From: JAEUIT01 sp044220875
Lineage (GTDB): Bacteria > Planctomycetota > Phycisphaerae > Phycisphaerales > SM1A02
DNA length: 64,000 nt
Reading direction: 5' to 3'
Assembly (NCBI GenBank): GCA_044220875.1
Contig: JBGAQH010000007.1
Location: 124,001 to 188,000 of the forward strand
The notes beneath the pieces were generated by a model. The model did no database searches, was not told where the DNA came from, and saw only the letters and a program-made list of their open reading frames with translations. Below are positions 19,262 through 28,578 of this stretch, piece by piece. Position 1 is the first letter of the stretch. Every line of letters begins with the position of its first letter. Made by a program: the position numbers and the translations under genes.

Positions 19262-20623
19262 TCAGTGCTTCTCGGCGGGTGCGCTCGTCGCATCGGTCGG
19301 GGGGATCGAGAGCGGCGGATCCTTGGCCGCGGCCTTCGCGCCGTCCTTGATCGCCGGAGCGGGCTTCATGAACTTCGGCGACAGGCGCAGGATGCGCCCA
19401 TCGGCGGCGGTCGCAAAGATGTCACCGGCGAAGGGACCCTCGGTCACGAGCTGCAGCTCGGCGACCGAACCCAGGATGAAGGTCTTGTCGACGCTTCCGA
19501 GCCGCGGATCGACGAGCGTCAGGGTGTGGCTGCTCTGCTCCCACAGCGTGATCCGGTCGCCGGCGGCGGTGGTCACGATGCCGACCGGAATGCCGACCAC
19601 GTCAGCGTTCCGCCAGCGGACGTCGCCGTCGATCTTGGTGGTGTTGGCGTTGAAGCAGACCAGGCCCTCGCCGGGGACGAACTGCAGGACGACATCGGCC
19701 ATCGGGAAGGGCGGCGTCCGCAGCGCTGCCTGCGTGAAGTAGCGCCATCGAGTCTCGCCGGTCTTGATGTCAAAGGACCAGAGGTATTGGTCGAGCGACG
19801 CGACGTAGACGGCGTCCTCGCTCACCGCCGGCGACGCAAGCACGCCGCCGAAGGTGCGGCGAGCCCAGCGGCGCACCGCGGTGTCCTCGTCGAGGGCGAG
19901 AATCCCGCCGTGATCGCTTGCGGCGATGATCGCGCCGTCACCGTGGGCAAGTGAGCCGCGCACGGTGCTGTCGAGGGAATTGGCCCGCCACTCGTGACCG
20001 ATGATCGCGTGGTGCCAGACGATCTGGCCGCCGAGCGTGCCGTAGATGAGGAACTTCCCGACGTGCAGCGGCGTGGTGGTCGGGAGCTTCGCGAAGTTCT
20101 GCCGCGAGGCGGTCGCGCCATTCGAGCCGTCGAGGACAAAGCACTCGGTGTCGGTCGAGACGTAGACACGCCCTTCGACGGTCGGCTGACGGTTGCCGTT
20201 GGTGGTCGCGAAGGTCGGCGTCTCGATCCAGTCGACGCCGCGGAAGATGTCAACCGGGCTGCCGACCGAGACGCGCCAGACCTGCTGGCCGTCGCTTGGG
20301 CGAAGACGGGCGACGCTGTTGGCGGCATCGACCGCAAAGATCGCGTCGCCCGCGAGATGGGTGTGCTGGAACGGCGTCGACTTGAGAAGCGGGAGCCGGG
20401 ACTGCCAGAGGATTCGGTAGCCGAGATCAGCGGCTGCGGCCGGGCCGATCACGTACTCCTGTTCGACCTTCGCCGCCAGCGCCTCGAGCTTGGCCTTGTT
20501 TTCGGGCGTCGTGCCCCCGGACTGTTCGGCACCCTCCGCGATCGCGGCCGGCGCGGCAAGCGCGGGGCTGGCGAGGAGCAGGGTCGTGATGGCAGTGAGG
20601 GCGAGCGGGTGACGGGAAGTCAT
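19262..20623 (-). CDS. secreted PQQ-like beta-propeller protein
   Basis: The ATG at 20623 gives a signal peptide (HPLALTAITTLLLASPALA); the frame is open farther upstream but that sequence is Arg-rich and unconvincing. The mature protein carries PQQ/outer-membrane-protein-B-type propeller blades (GQQVWRVSV, GILALDEDTAVRRWAR, DQYLWSFDIKTGETRWRY, ILRLSPKFM). Such proteins either bind PQQ or act as scaffolds, as BamB does; no catalytic residues can be assigned. Its 3' end precedes purH. Confidence 0.8.
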   Translation of the reverse strand: MTSRHPLALTAITTLLLASPALAAPAAIAEGAEQSGGTTPENKAKLEALAAKVEQEYVIGPAAAADLGYRILWQSRLPLLKSTPFQHTHLAGDAIFAVDAANSVARLRPSDGQQVWRVSVGSPVDIFRGVDWIETPTFATTNGNRQPTVEGRVYVSTDTECFVLDGSNGATASRQNFAKLPTTTPLHVGKFLIYGTLGGQIVWHHAIIGHEWRANSLDSTVRGSLAHGDGAIIAASDHGGILALDEDTAVRRWARRTFGGVLASPAVSEDAVYVASLDQYLWSFDIKTGETRWRYFTQAALRTPPFPMADVVLQFVPGEGLVCFNANTTKIDGDVRWRNADVVGIPVGIVTTAAGDRITLWEQSSHTLTLVDPRLGSVDKTFILGSVAELQLVTEGPFAGDIFATAADGRILRLSPKFMKPAPAIKDGAKAAAKDPPLSIPPTDATSAPAEKH

Positions 20624-20817
20624 CGTGGAGCGGCTCCGGTTCCGTGGCCGATGCGGAGTCGAATCGGCGAACCGTGGAGTATCAAGGTTGAGCGGCTCAA
20701 GCGTCAAGGAGCCGGACCAAGAAAAGGAGCGAGCTGGCGCGTTCCGTCGCTCGAATTGGGGGGCGACGCCGAGCCGTGGCACGCGCGCCGCCGTCGCGAA
20801 TCGACTAGTCTTTCCGC

Positions 20818-21525
20818 ATGTTCACGGGATTGGTCCAGCACGTGGGCGTGATCGCGGAGCGCCGGGAGTCCGCGGCCGGCGCCGAGCTCTCGATCGTTGT
20901 GGGGGCAACCGCCGCGGGTGCGTGGCCTCCGGCAGATGCCCCGTCGCCGACGGCAGCTCCCGGGTCGCATCTCCCCGTGATGCCACTGACCCTTGGCGAG
21001 TCGATCGCCGTCAACGGCTGCTGCCTGACGCTTGCCCGACTTGCGCCCGCGAACCCGTCCGCCAGCGAACGCCTGGGTGGCGGCCCGGCCGGTCGTCTCC
21101 TCGGGTTTGACGTGATCCACCAGACGCTTCGGGTCACGAATCTCGGCCGCCTCGTTCTCGGCGCGCGGGTGAACTTGGAGCGTTCGGCGACGCCGGCGAC
21201 GCTTCTGGGGGGGCACATCGTCCAAGGCCACGTCGATGGGCTCGGCATCGTCGATGCGGTCCTCCGCGAAGGCGGCGAGTGGCGGGTGCGAGTATCGCCG
21301 CCGCGCGAGCAGATGCGATACCTGCACGACAAGGGTTCCGTGGCGATGGACGGCATCTCCCTGACCGTCGCCGCGATCGATGATGTCGCTGGCACCTTCG
21401 ACGTCTGTCTGATCCCCGAGACGCTCGCGCGCACCACGCTCGGCGAGCGACAGCGCGGTGACGCGGTGCATCTCGAGATGGATTGCCTCGCGAAGATGAT
21501 GGCTCGGCTCGTGAGTCAGCGCTGA
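20818..21525 (+). CDS. ribE: riboflavin synthase, alpha subunit type
   Basis: The protein opens with the family signature MFTGLVQHVG and has two lumazine-binding barrels (first IAVNGCCLTLA, second VAMDGISLTVA with GGHIVQGHVDG between). It converts two 6,7-dimethyl-8-ribityllumazine molecules into riboflavin plus a pyrimidine. At 235 residues it is longer than the usual ~200-215. The extra length is a Pro/Ala-rich insert in the first barrel (AAGAWPPADAPSPTAAPG). It stands alone here, without other rib genes. Confidence 0.95.
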   Translation: MFTGLVQHVGVIAERRESAAGAELSIVVGATAAGAWPPADAPSPTAAPGSHLPVMPLTLGESIAVNGCCLTLARLAPANPSASERLGGGPAGRLLGFDVIHQTLRVTNLGRLVLGARVNLERSATPATLLGGHIVQGHVDGLGIVDAVLREGGEWRVRVSPPREQMRYLHDKGSVAMDGISLTVAAIDDVAGTFDVCLIPETLARTTLGERQRGDAVHLEMDCLAKMMARLVSQR

Positions 21526-21698
21526 GGTCGATCGCACCGTCCGGTGCCGATGGCCGGCACTGATGCGGCCGCATCGGCCGCGCACATCAGTGCAGCCGCG
21601 GAAAAAGGACGTTGATTCCGGGTAGCGTTCAGAGGCCCGCGCGAGGCGTCGATAGATCCGGGGATTTCCCCTGACTCCTGAGACGGAGACGTCGATCG

Positions 21699-24173
21699 AT
21701 GCCGACCTCGCACCCGCGGCCCCACGACAACCACCGACCGGACGAAATCGCGCGACAGGCCGCAGCCTGGGTCGAGAGCGCACCGCTGGCCGCATTCGCC
21801 TGCGACGCGACCGGCGCGATCGTCGCGTTCAACCAGGGTGCGGTCACGATCTGGGGTCGCACGCCGCGCTGCGGTGAACCGGGCGATGGTCTCATCGCCG
21901 CGATGCGGCCCACGACGGCACGCGATGACGGCGTCGAATCGGGTGCGTGCACGCTGGTCACCGCGCTCCGCGGCGCACGGCCGATCGTCGGCGAGGAATG
22001 GGCGATCGAGCGGCCGGACGGTTCGCGCCGCCTGGTGGTGGTTCACGCCAAGCAGCTCTTCGATCGCGAGGGTCGCGTCGGCGGCGCGGTCGCATCACTC
22101 CACGATGTCACCGACCGTCGCGCCGCGGAAGAGACGCTGCGCACGACCGCCCAGCGCGCCGAGGCCACCCTGCGAAGCGCTCGGGAGATCTTCGAGCACG
22201 ATCCCCACTGCGTGAAGATCGTCGACGTCGAGGGATTCCTGATCGACATGAACCCCGCGGGCATTGCGGCCATCGAGGCTCGCTCGCTGGCGGACGTGCT
22301 CGGAGCTTCGACGGTGGGCATCGTTGCTCCGGAGTATCGACGGGCCTACCTCGCCTCACTCAACGAGGCCGCGGCCAACGGGCAGAGCCATGCCGAGTTC
22401 GAGATCATCGGCTTTCGCGGCACGCGCCGCCGCATGGAGCACAAGGCCGTGCGGCTGCTCGGACAGAGCTCGGTGCACGGCGGTCCGGTGATCATGGCCG
22501 TCGCCCGGGACATCACGGCCCAGCGCGAGGCGGAGGCCGAGAACCGGATGCTCGCCGAGGCCGTCCGACGCTGCCCCAACGGCGCCATCGTGACCGATGC
22601 CCATGGCCGCGTCATGTGGGCGAATGAGGGCTTCGAGCGGATGTCGGGGTATGTGCTGGCGGAGATTCGGGGCCGAAAGCCCCGCGAATTCCTGCACGGA
22701 CCGGAAACGGACTCGGCGGAATCCGCCCGCGTCGGGACGGCGGTGCGACAGGGCCAGGGCTGCGTCGCTGACCTCGTCAACTACGCCAAGGACGGTCGCC
22801 GCTACATCGTTCGGGTCGAGATCGAGCCGCTGCGCGGCGCTGACGGGCATGTGACGGGCTTCATGGCGATCGAATCGGACATCACCGTCGAGGTCGAGCG
22901 CGAGGCGGCCCTGCGCGAGGCCCGTCACAACGCCGAGGCGGCGAGCCAGAGCAAGAGCGAGTTCCTCGCCAACATGAGCCATGAGATCCGCACGCCGATG
23001 ACCGCGATCCTCGGGTACGCGGAGCTGCTCGTCGAGCGCGGCGATCGGGCCCCGAGCGCCGCCGAGCGCACAAGCCACATCGAGACGATTCGCCGCAACG
23101 GCGAACACCTTCTGGCGATCATCAACGACATCCTCGACGTCTCGAAGATCGAGGCGGGGAAGATGACCGTCGAGGCGGTCGGCGTGCGCGTGGAGACGGT
23201 CGTCGGGGACGTGATCGCCCTCCTCGCCGAGAGCGCCGCGACGAAGGGCATCGAGCTCTCCTCCTCCTTCGCGACATCGTTTCCCGAGACGATCACCACG
23301 GATCCGATTCGGCTTCGGCAGATTCTCGTGAACCTGGTCGGCAATGCGATCAAGTTCACGCCCGCCGGCAGCGTGCGCGTCACGGTGCTGCACGAGCCCG
23401 AGGGGGCCGGGCGGCTGCGCTTCGACGTGGTCGACACCGGCATCGGCATCGAATCCGGGCGCCTGGCCTGCCTGTTCCAGGCGTTCGTGCAGGCCGACTC
23501 GTCGACGACCCGGCGCTTCGGCGGCACGGGCCTGGGCCTGCGCATCAGCAAGCGGCTGGCGTGCATGCTCGGCGGCGACATCACCGTCGTGAGCGAGCCC
23601 GGTCGGGGAAGCACGTTCTCGCTCACCGTCGCGACCGGACCGATCGGAGCGACGGCGATGATCGAACCGACCGCCGCGCGCTCGGGCCAGCCCGAGGCCT
23701 GCGGCGCCCCGCGCGGCCCGACGGCGACGGCGGAGGAGGAGCGTCCGCTGCAGGGCGTTCGCATCCTGCTCGCCGAGGACGGGCCGGACAACCAGCGGCT
23801 CATTTCGCACCATCTCCGGCGCGCCGGCGCCGAGGTGCACACCGTCGAGAACGGACGCCTGGCGGTCGAGGCGATGACCTCGGACGGCTCCGTCGACGGG
23901 AACCTCCTCGTACCCCCGCCCTTTGACCTCATCCTCACCGACATGCAGATGCCGGAGATGGACGGCTATGCGTCGACGAGACTCCTGCGCTCGAAGGGCT
24001 GTCGGCTTCCGATCGTGGCCCTCACCGCCCATGCGATGAGCGGCGACGCCGCCCGGTGCCGCGAGGCGGGATGCAGCGACTATGCGACGAAGCCGATCGA
24101 CCGGCAGGGGCTGCTCGCGGCCTGCGCCGAGGCGATCCGCCGATCCGCGCGGCGTCCCCGGCTCGCCGCCTGA
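21699..24173 (+). CDS. PAS-domain hybrid histidine kinase with receiver
   Basis: An 824-residue cytoplasmic-looking kinase with no clear membrane helix. Three PAS-type modules occupy about residues 15-410 (ends marked by DVTDRRAAEE, DITAQREAE, DITVEVEREA). The dimerisation/phosphoacceptor H428 follows in MSHEIRTPM. The ATPase domain has NAIKFTP, DTGIGI and GGTGLGL, and a C-terminal receiver has D748 (LTDMQMPEMDG) and KPID. It sits tail-to-tail with a SpoIIE-type phosphatase gene. The input signal is unknown; a soluble or redox cue sensed by PAS is inferred. Confidence 0.95.
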   Translation: MPTSHPRPHDNHRPDEIARQAAAWVESAPLAAFACDATGAIVAFNQGAVTIWGRTPRCGEPGDGLIAAMRPTTARDDGVESGACTLVTALRGARPIVGEEWAIERPDGSRRLVVVHAKQLFDREGRVGGAVASLHDVTDRRAAEETLRTTAQRAEATLRSAREIFEHDPHCVKIVDVEGFLIDMNPAGIAAIEARSLADVLGASTVGIVAPEYRRAYLASLNEAAANGQSHAEFEIIGFRGTRRRMEHKAVRLLGQSSVHGGPVIMAVARDITAQREAEAENRMLAEAVRRCPNGAIVTDAHGRVMWANEGFERMSGYVLAEIRGRKPREFLHGPETDSAESARVGTAVRQGQGCVADLVNYAKDGRRYIVRVEIEPLRGADGHVTGFMAIESDITVEVEREAALREARHNAEAASQSKSEFLANMSHEIRTPMTAILGYAELLVERGDRAPSAAERTSHIETIRRNGEHLLAIINDILDVSKIEAGKMTVEAVGVRVETVVGDVIALLAESAATKGIELSSSFATSFPETITTDPIRLRQILVNLVGNAIKFTPAGSVRVTVLHEPEGAGRLRFDVVDTGIGIESGRLACLFQAFVQADSSTTRRFGGTGLGLRISKRLACMLGGDITVVSEPGRGSTFSLTVATGPIGATAMIEPTAARSGQPEACGAPRGPTATAEEERPLQGVRILLAEDGPDNQRLISHHLRRAGAEVHTVENGRLAVEAMTSDGSVDGNLLVPPPFDLILTDMQMPEMDGYASTRLLRSKGCRLPIVALTAHAMSGDAARCREAGCSDYATKPIDRQGLLAACAEAIRRSARRPRLAA

Positions 24174-24186
24174 GGCGAGCGAAGCG

Positions 24187-25422
24187 TTAGGCGGCGGCCC
24201 GCAGCGAATGGGCCGTCGCGTGGACCAGCACCATCGTGCAGTCGTCCGAGCGGTGGAGCGAGCCGCACTCGGCGTCGAGCCGGTGGCCGATCAGCTCAAT
24301 CGCCTCCTCGGCGTGGTGCGTCTCGCGCAGCCGCGCGAACTCCTCGAGGTAGCGGGGGAGGATCGCCGGAGCGTCCATCTGGTCGGTGCCGTCGCGGAAC
24401 GCCTGCTCGAAGCCGTCGGAGTGGAAGAGCACCCTGTCGTCGGGGGCGAGCTCGATCATCGTCTCCTCGAACTCCTGGGTGAGATGGAGTCCGAGCAGCG
24501 GACCGGACATCGGCAGGACGCGGATGCCGAGCGAGCGGGAGAGGACCAGCGGCGGGGGGCCGCCGGCGCTGGCGATGCGCATGGTGCGGTCCCGGCAGTC
24601 CACGATCGCATACATCGCCGCGGCGTAGCGGCCCATCCGTCCCTGGCGGGCGGCCATGGTGCTGTTGAGTCGCGACAGGGCCTCGGCCGGCGGAAGGACG
24701 CGCTCGACCTGGCCATGGCGGTCGCCGAAGCGGTCCTTGGTTTCAAGCGCCCGGCAGAGGAGCATCGCCTGCAGCGCGGCGGGCACGCCATGGCCGACGG
24801 CATCGGCGAGGAAGACGCCGACGCGGCGCTCGTCGAGGCGCACGATGTCGTAGATGTCGCCGGACACCGCTGACGCCGGGCGCCAGAGGGCGCTGAACTC
24901 GACGCCGTCGATGGTCGGCGCGAGTCGCGGCAGGAACTCCTGCTGGACGAGGGAGGCCATCTGCAGTTCCTCGTCGAGTCGGGTGATCTCCGCCTGTACG
25001 CCATCGGCAACGCGCTCGACGAGCCGGAGCTCGCGCTCCAGGGCACGGAGGTCGTCGGTGCGAATGAGATAGGCAAGCGTCGCTGCCGCGATGCAGGCGT
25101 CGGCCGTGTCCGGCGGCAGCCGAAGGCAGCCGCGCGGCGGCGCGGTCGGGGTGAGCTCGTCGATGAGGACCAGCGGCGTCGAGCGCAGGCCAGCTTCGTC
25201 CAGCAGGGCGACGATGGCGCTGTCGTCCGCGTCGGCGCAGAGGACGACCGCGGCGTCGACATCGCGCAGGGTGAGGCCTGGCCGCCAGGGCTCGAACCAG
25301 ATCGCCAGGGAGGCCGGACCGCCATCGCCCCAGGCCGACGACGCGATGCCGTCGACGAGCGACTCACCGCGAGCGCGGTGCTCCTCCCGGGCCAAGACGA
25401 TAATCGTGCGGGAATCGGCCAT
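24187..25422 (-). CDS. SpoIIE/PP2C-type serine phosphatase with degenerate receiver-like N-terminus
   Basis: The C-terminal ~220 residues are a PPM/SpoIIE phosphatase (SGDIYDIVRLDERRVGVFLAD with AVGHGVPAALQAML, later PDDRVLFHSDGFEQAF), keeping the metal-binding Asp positions. A coiled-coil linker (ELRLVERVADGVQAE) precedes it. The first ~115 residues resemble a response-regulator fold (VVLCADADDSAIVALL), but I cannot place an obvious phosphoacceptor site. Proteins of this type act in partner-switching stress pathways, reversing anti-sigma antagonist phosphorylation. It ends 13 bp from the hybrid kinase gene, on the opposite strand. Confidence 0.85.
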   Translation of the reverse strand: MADSRTIIVLAREEHRARGESLVDGIASSAWGDGGPASLAIWFEPWRPGLTLRDVDAAVVLCADADDSAIVALLDEAGLRSTPLVLIDELTPTAPPRGCLRLPPDTADACIAAATLAYLIRTDDLRALERELRLVERVADGVQAEITRLDEELQMASLVQQEFLPRLAPTIDGVEFSALWRPASAVSGDIYDIVRLDERRVGVFLADAVGHGVPAALQAMLLCRALETKDRFGDRHGQVERVLPPAEALSRLNSTMAARQGRMGRYAAAMYAIVDCRDRTMRIASAGGPPPLVLSRSLGIRVLPMSGPLLGLHLTQEFEETMIELAPDDRVLFHSDGFEQAFRDGTDQMDAPAILPRYLEEFARLRETHHAEEAIELIGHRLDAECGSLHRSDDCTMVLVHATAHSLRAAA

Positions 25423-25499
25423 ACGAAGCGCATCGACGTCCGCCGCTCCCGCGCATCGGCGCGCGAACAGCGACCTCGAAACCGCTTCGACGCATCGAC

Positions 25500-26048
25500 T
25501 TACTTGGCGAGAGCCTTGAGCCGGGCCAGGTCAAGCTGGATCTTCGTCCCGCGCTTGATGCCGAGTGTGTCGAATGTTCCGGGGCGAACCTCGATCGCGA
25601 ACTGGCAGGGCGTGCCCGAGTTGTACTTGGTGAGCCGGCTCCCGTAGGCCTGTTCCGACTCGTCCTTGCCCTGCGGCGCTTCCTTCTTCATGGTGTGGAC
25701 GGCGGTCACCACGCCGAGCCCGTCGAGAAAGGCGATGTCGAGGTCGATGGTGCAGCCGCGCATCCAGAAGTAGCGGGACTCCTGATTCGCGAAGATGAAG
25801 AGCATGCCGCCGTCCTCGGGCAGTTCCGCGACCCCGCCGAGTCCCTGGGCCCGCTCCTTGTCGTTGAGGGCGAGCTTCAGCTTGAAGGTCTTCGTCGCCT
25901 TGGGCCCGGCGATGGTGAGCGTCTCGTGGTCCTTCGGTCCGTCGGGCTCGCATCCGGCGATCGCGCCGAGCACGACCGCGCCCAGCGACGCCGACAGGGC
26001 CAGGGAGGCGGCGAGCGGGGTTCCGCGGTCGGAGTTGAGTCGGCTCAT
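25500..26048 (-). CDS. DUF192 lipoprotein-like protein
   Basis: The start at 26048 overlaps the gluQ stop (ATGA), giving coupled translation. The N-terminus is a hydrophobic export segment ending AIAGC, a likely lipobox. The body is DUF192, with KERAQGLGGVAELPEDGGM, FIFANQESRYFWMRGC and LDIAFLDGLGVV. The function of DUF192 is unknown. The longer upstream frame seen from 26219 lies inside gluQ and is not used. Confidence 0.85.
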   Translation of the reverse strand: MSRLNSDRGTPLAASLALSASLGAVVLGAIAGCEPDGPKDHETLTIAGPKATKTFKLKLALNDKERAQGLGGVAELPEDGGMLFIFANQESRYFWMRGCTIDLDIAFLDGLGVVTAVHTMKKEAPQGKDESEQAYGSRLTKYNSGTPCQFAIEVRPGTFDTLGIKRGTKIQLDLARLKALAK

Positions 26049-27058
26049 GGTGCGAGCAGCCATCGGATCGATTCCTCGGTGACGACGCAATGCGTCGGAC
26101 GTGTGCGTTCGGCGGAGTCCCGTTCGCGGGCAACGAGCGCCCGTAGCGTATCGGGGGTGACCCGCACCCGGAAGTCGTCGAGCGAGCATTCGTGCGGCTC
26201 GCTCAGGAAGCCGCACCACGTCGCGAGCAGCCCGAGAACCCGCTCGCGGCGTACGCCCGCGGCGCGCAGCGACGCGAGACTCGTGTCGTCATGGCGCTTG
26301 GCGAGGCGGCGCCCGTCGGCGGCGTAGACGAGCGGCAGGTGCCACCAGCGCGGCGGAGCGTGGCCGAGCGCGCGATAGAGAAGCTGCTGGCGGGCCGCGC
26401 TGGCCAGGAGGTCGTCGCCGCGGACGACGTCGGTGATCCCCTGATGCATGTCGTCGGTGACCACCGCGAGCTGATAGGAGGGAACGCCGAGCTTCATCCA
26501 GACCAGGAAGTCGCCGACCTCACTGCCCGGGTCGAATGTGAGCGTGCCGTGCAGCTCGTCGACGACGTGCTCAGGCCCGGGTTCGACGAGCAGCCGGTGA
26601 TTCACCATCTCGTCGTCGAATCGAAACGCGTCGGGGCCGGGACGAAGGCTTGGCGGGAAGCGCGTCTCGCCATCCTCGCGGTGCGGAGCGCTCGCCGCGG
26701 TGCGCACGTCCTTGCGCGACCGCTCGCAGCGGAAGATCCGTCCGGCGGCGCCGAGCTTGCGCATGGCGTGGGCGAAGCGTTCGCGATGCTCGCTCTGCAC
26801 ATGCTCGACGCCGTCGTGATCGAGTCCGAGCCACTCGAGAGCGGCGCGGGTCTCGTCGATCGCGCCGGGCTTCACCCGCTCGCCGTCGAGGTCCTCCATG
26901 CGGAGGAGGATTTCCCACCCGAGATTGCGTGCCAGGGCCCAGGTCAGCAGGAAGGTGCGGGCGTTTCCCAGGTGGAGCCCCCCCGTCGGCGAGGGCGCGA
27001 GCCGCGTCCTTCGCGCTGCGGGCATTGGTGCGGGGTGCGGCGTCGGGGCGTCGGTCAT
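26045..27058 (-). CDS. gluQ: glutamyl-Q tRNA(Asp) synthetase
   Basis: A truncated class-I glutamyl-tRNA-synthetase-like enzyme lacking the anticodon-binding domain, as in GluQ-RS, which glutamylates queuosine in tRNA(Asp). The HIGH-type motif is GLHLGNARTFLL, and the KMSKS-type loop is RRLAKRHDD. Also present are ILLRMEDLDGERV and YQLAVVTDDMHQGITDVVRG. The zinc-binding Cys cluster of many GluQ proteins is not evident (only one Cys near CERSRKD). The start at 27058 was chosen over an ATG at 27187 because the upstream residues look non-coding. It is coupled to the DUF192 gene. Confidence 0.9.
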   Translation of the reverse strand: MTDAPTPHPAPMPAARRTRLAPSPTGGLHLGNARTFLLTWALARNLGWEILLRMEDLDGERVKPGAIDETRAALEWLGLDHDGVEHVQSEHRERFAHAMRKLGAAGRIFRCERSRKDVRTAASAPHREDGETRFPPSLRPGPDAFRFDDEMVNHRLLVEPGPEHVVDELHGTLTFDPGSEVGDFLVWMKLGVPSYQLAVVTDDMHQGITDVVRGDDLLASAARQQLLYRALGHAPPRWWHLPLVYAADGRRLAKRHDDTSLASLRAAGVRRERVLGLLATWCGFLSEPHECSLDDFRVRVTPDTLRALVARERDSAERTRPTHCVVTEESIRWLLAP

Positions 27059-27155
27059 GACCTGCGTGGTGGGAGCGAGGGGAACGGCCTCGAGTCCGGC
27101 GGCGGGGTCGCGGACCTCGGCGCAGAAGGGGGCACGGTATAGTGAGTCCGCACCC

Positions 27156-27443
27156 ATGGCCAAGCTCACGCAGTCCAGCATCGACAAACGGCTCGCCTCG
27201 CTGAGCGAATGGACCCAGACCGGCGATGCGGTCCAGCGGACCTACGACTTCGCCGACTTCGTGCACGCCATGGACTTCGTCAAGCGCGTCGCCGACCACG
27301 CCGAGGCGGTGCAGCACCACCCCGACATCCTCATCCGCTGGAACAAGGTGACCTGCACGCTCTCGACGCATGACGCGAAGGGCGTCACCGCGAAGGATTT
27401 CGACAGCGCGAAGGCCTACGACGACATGTACGGCGGCGGCTGA
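27156..27443 (+). CDS. pterin-4a-carbinolamine dehydratase
   Basis: A 95-residue protein typical of 4a-hydroxytetrahydrobiopterin dehydratases. It contains DFADFVHAMDFVKRVADHAE followed by QHHPDILIRWNKVTCTLSTHD, with the paired catalytic His residues (HH) and the second His. It regenerates quinonoid dihydropterin after aromatic amino acid hydroxylation, or acts in pterin metabolism generally. No hydroxylase gene is nearby. It is divergent from gluQ. Confidence 0.95.
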   Translation: MAKLTQSSIDKRLASLSEWTQTGDAVQRTYDFADFVHAMDFVKRVADHAEAVQHHPDILIRWNKVTCTLSTHDAKGVTAKDFDSAKAYDDMYGGG

Positions 27444-27480
27444 CCGTCGCCGCTCCGCCCTCGCCCCGCACGCTCCCAAC

Positions 27481-28524
27481 CTAGCGCGAACCGAGCGTGC
27501 GCCGGACCATCGCCGCCCGCGTCTCCTTCAGCTCGGCGTCGCTCTCGCCGCTGGTCGTCGTCACCCGCAGGTGGGCGGGCTGGATCTGGAGGAAGAGGCG
27601 GTTCACCGTCTGCAGGTCGACGTCGGTGATGCGCCCGAGGCAGACGCCCAGTCGGACGCGGGAGAGGAACTTCATCGCCTCTTCCGAGGTGAGGAGGCGG
27701 GCGGTGCGGAGGATCCCCAGCGCCCGGTGCACGCGGTCATCGACGAGCGAGGGATTGGTCTGCAGGAGGACGCTCCGCGCCGAGCGCTCGTAGTCGACCA
27801 GTTGAGGCACGACCAGGCGGGCGAACATCTCGTGGATGTCGGCCTCGCTTCGCCCGAGCGTGATCTGGTTCGAGACCTGGTAGAAGTCGCCGATCGCCTC
27901 GGAGCCTTCGCCGTAGAAGCCGCGGACCGCGAGGTGAAGGTCCTTGGCGGCGTGACGGACCTTTTCGATCTCGTTGGTGAGCTTGAGGCCGGGAAGGTGG
28001 AGCATCACCGAGAAGCGGATGCCGCAGCCGACGTTGGTCGGGCAGGCGGTGAGGTAGCCCCAGCGCTGGGCGTAGGCGAAGTCGAGGGTGCGCTCGAGCG
28101 ACTCGTCCAGCCGGGCCACGCTCGCGTAGCAGTCGGCCAGCCGCGAACCGGGCAGCAGCACCTGCATCCGCAGGTGGTCCTCCTCGTTCACCATGAGCGA
28201 GAGGGACTCGTCGCTGGAGATCGCGACCGATCGGGGCGACTCGCCGTCGGCGAACTGCTTCGAGATCAGGTGCCGCTCGACGAGAATCGTGCGGTCAAGG
28301 GCGGTGGCGTTCTGGAGATCGACCCACACGATGCCCGCGGTCCACTCCGGCGGAAACGAGGCGTGCTTCACGACGCGCACGATCTCGTGGCGCTGCGGAG
28401 GCGTGGCCCGGTTGACGAACGGGAATCCCGCGATGTTGCGGGCGAGCCGGACGCGGCTCGAGACCACCACGTCGGCGTCGGGGCCGGGGCTCATCTGCCA
28501 GACGCTGGTATCGGCGAGTCGCAT
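27481..28524 (-). CDS. mcsB: protein arginine kinase McsB
   Basis: A 347-residue ATP:guanido phosphotransferase homologue. Landmarks are VVVSSRVRLARNIAGFPF, LSLMVNEEDHLRMQ, TACPTNVGCG and LGRSEADI. McsB phosphorylates arginine residues and marks proteins for ClpC/ClpP degradation in Firmicutes. It lies directly downstream of a McsA-type gene, as in the Firmicute ctsR-mcsA-mcsB-clpC operon, but ctsR and clpC are absent here. The pairing supports a true McsA-McsB system. Confidence 0.94.
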   Translation of the reverse strand: MRLADTSVWQMSPGPDADVVVSSRVRLARNIAGFPFVNRATPPQRHEIVRVVKHASFPPEWTAGIVWVDLQNATALDRTILVERHLISKQFADGESPRSVAISSDESLSLMVNEEDHLRMQVLLPGSRLADCYASVARLDESLERTLDFAYAQRWGYLTACPTNVGCGIRFSVMLHLPGLKLTNEIEKVRHAAKDLHLAVRGFYGEGSEAIGDFYQVSNQITLGRSEADIHEMFARLVVPQLVDYERSARSVLLQTNPSLVDDRVHRALGILRTARLLTSEEAMKFLSRVRLGVCLGRITDVDLQTVNRLFLQIQPAHLRVTTTSGESDAELKETRAAMVRRTLGSR

Positions 28525-28578
28525 GTCGGTGTGGTGCGGGCGGTGAGCGAAGCGTTAGGTGCCCCGTTGGGCGCCCCG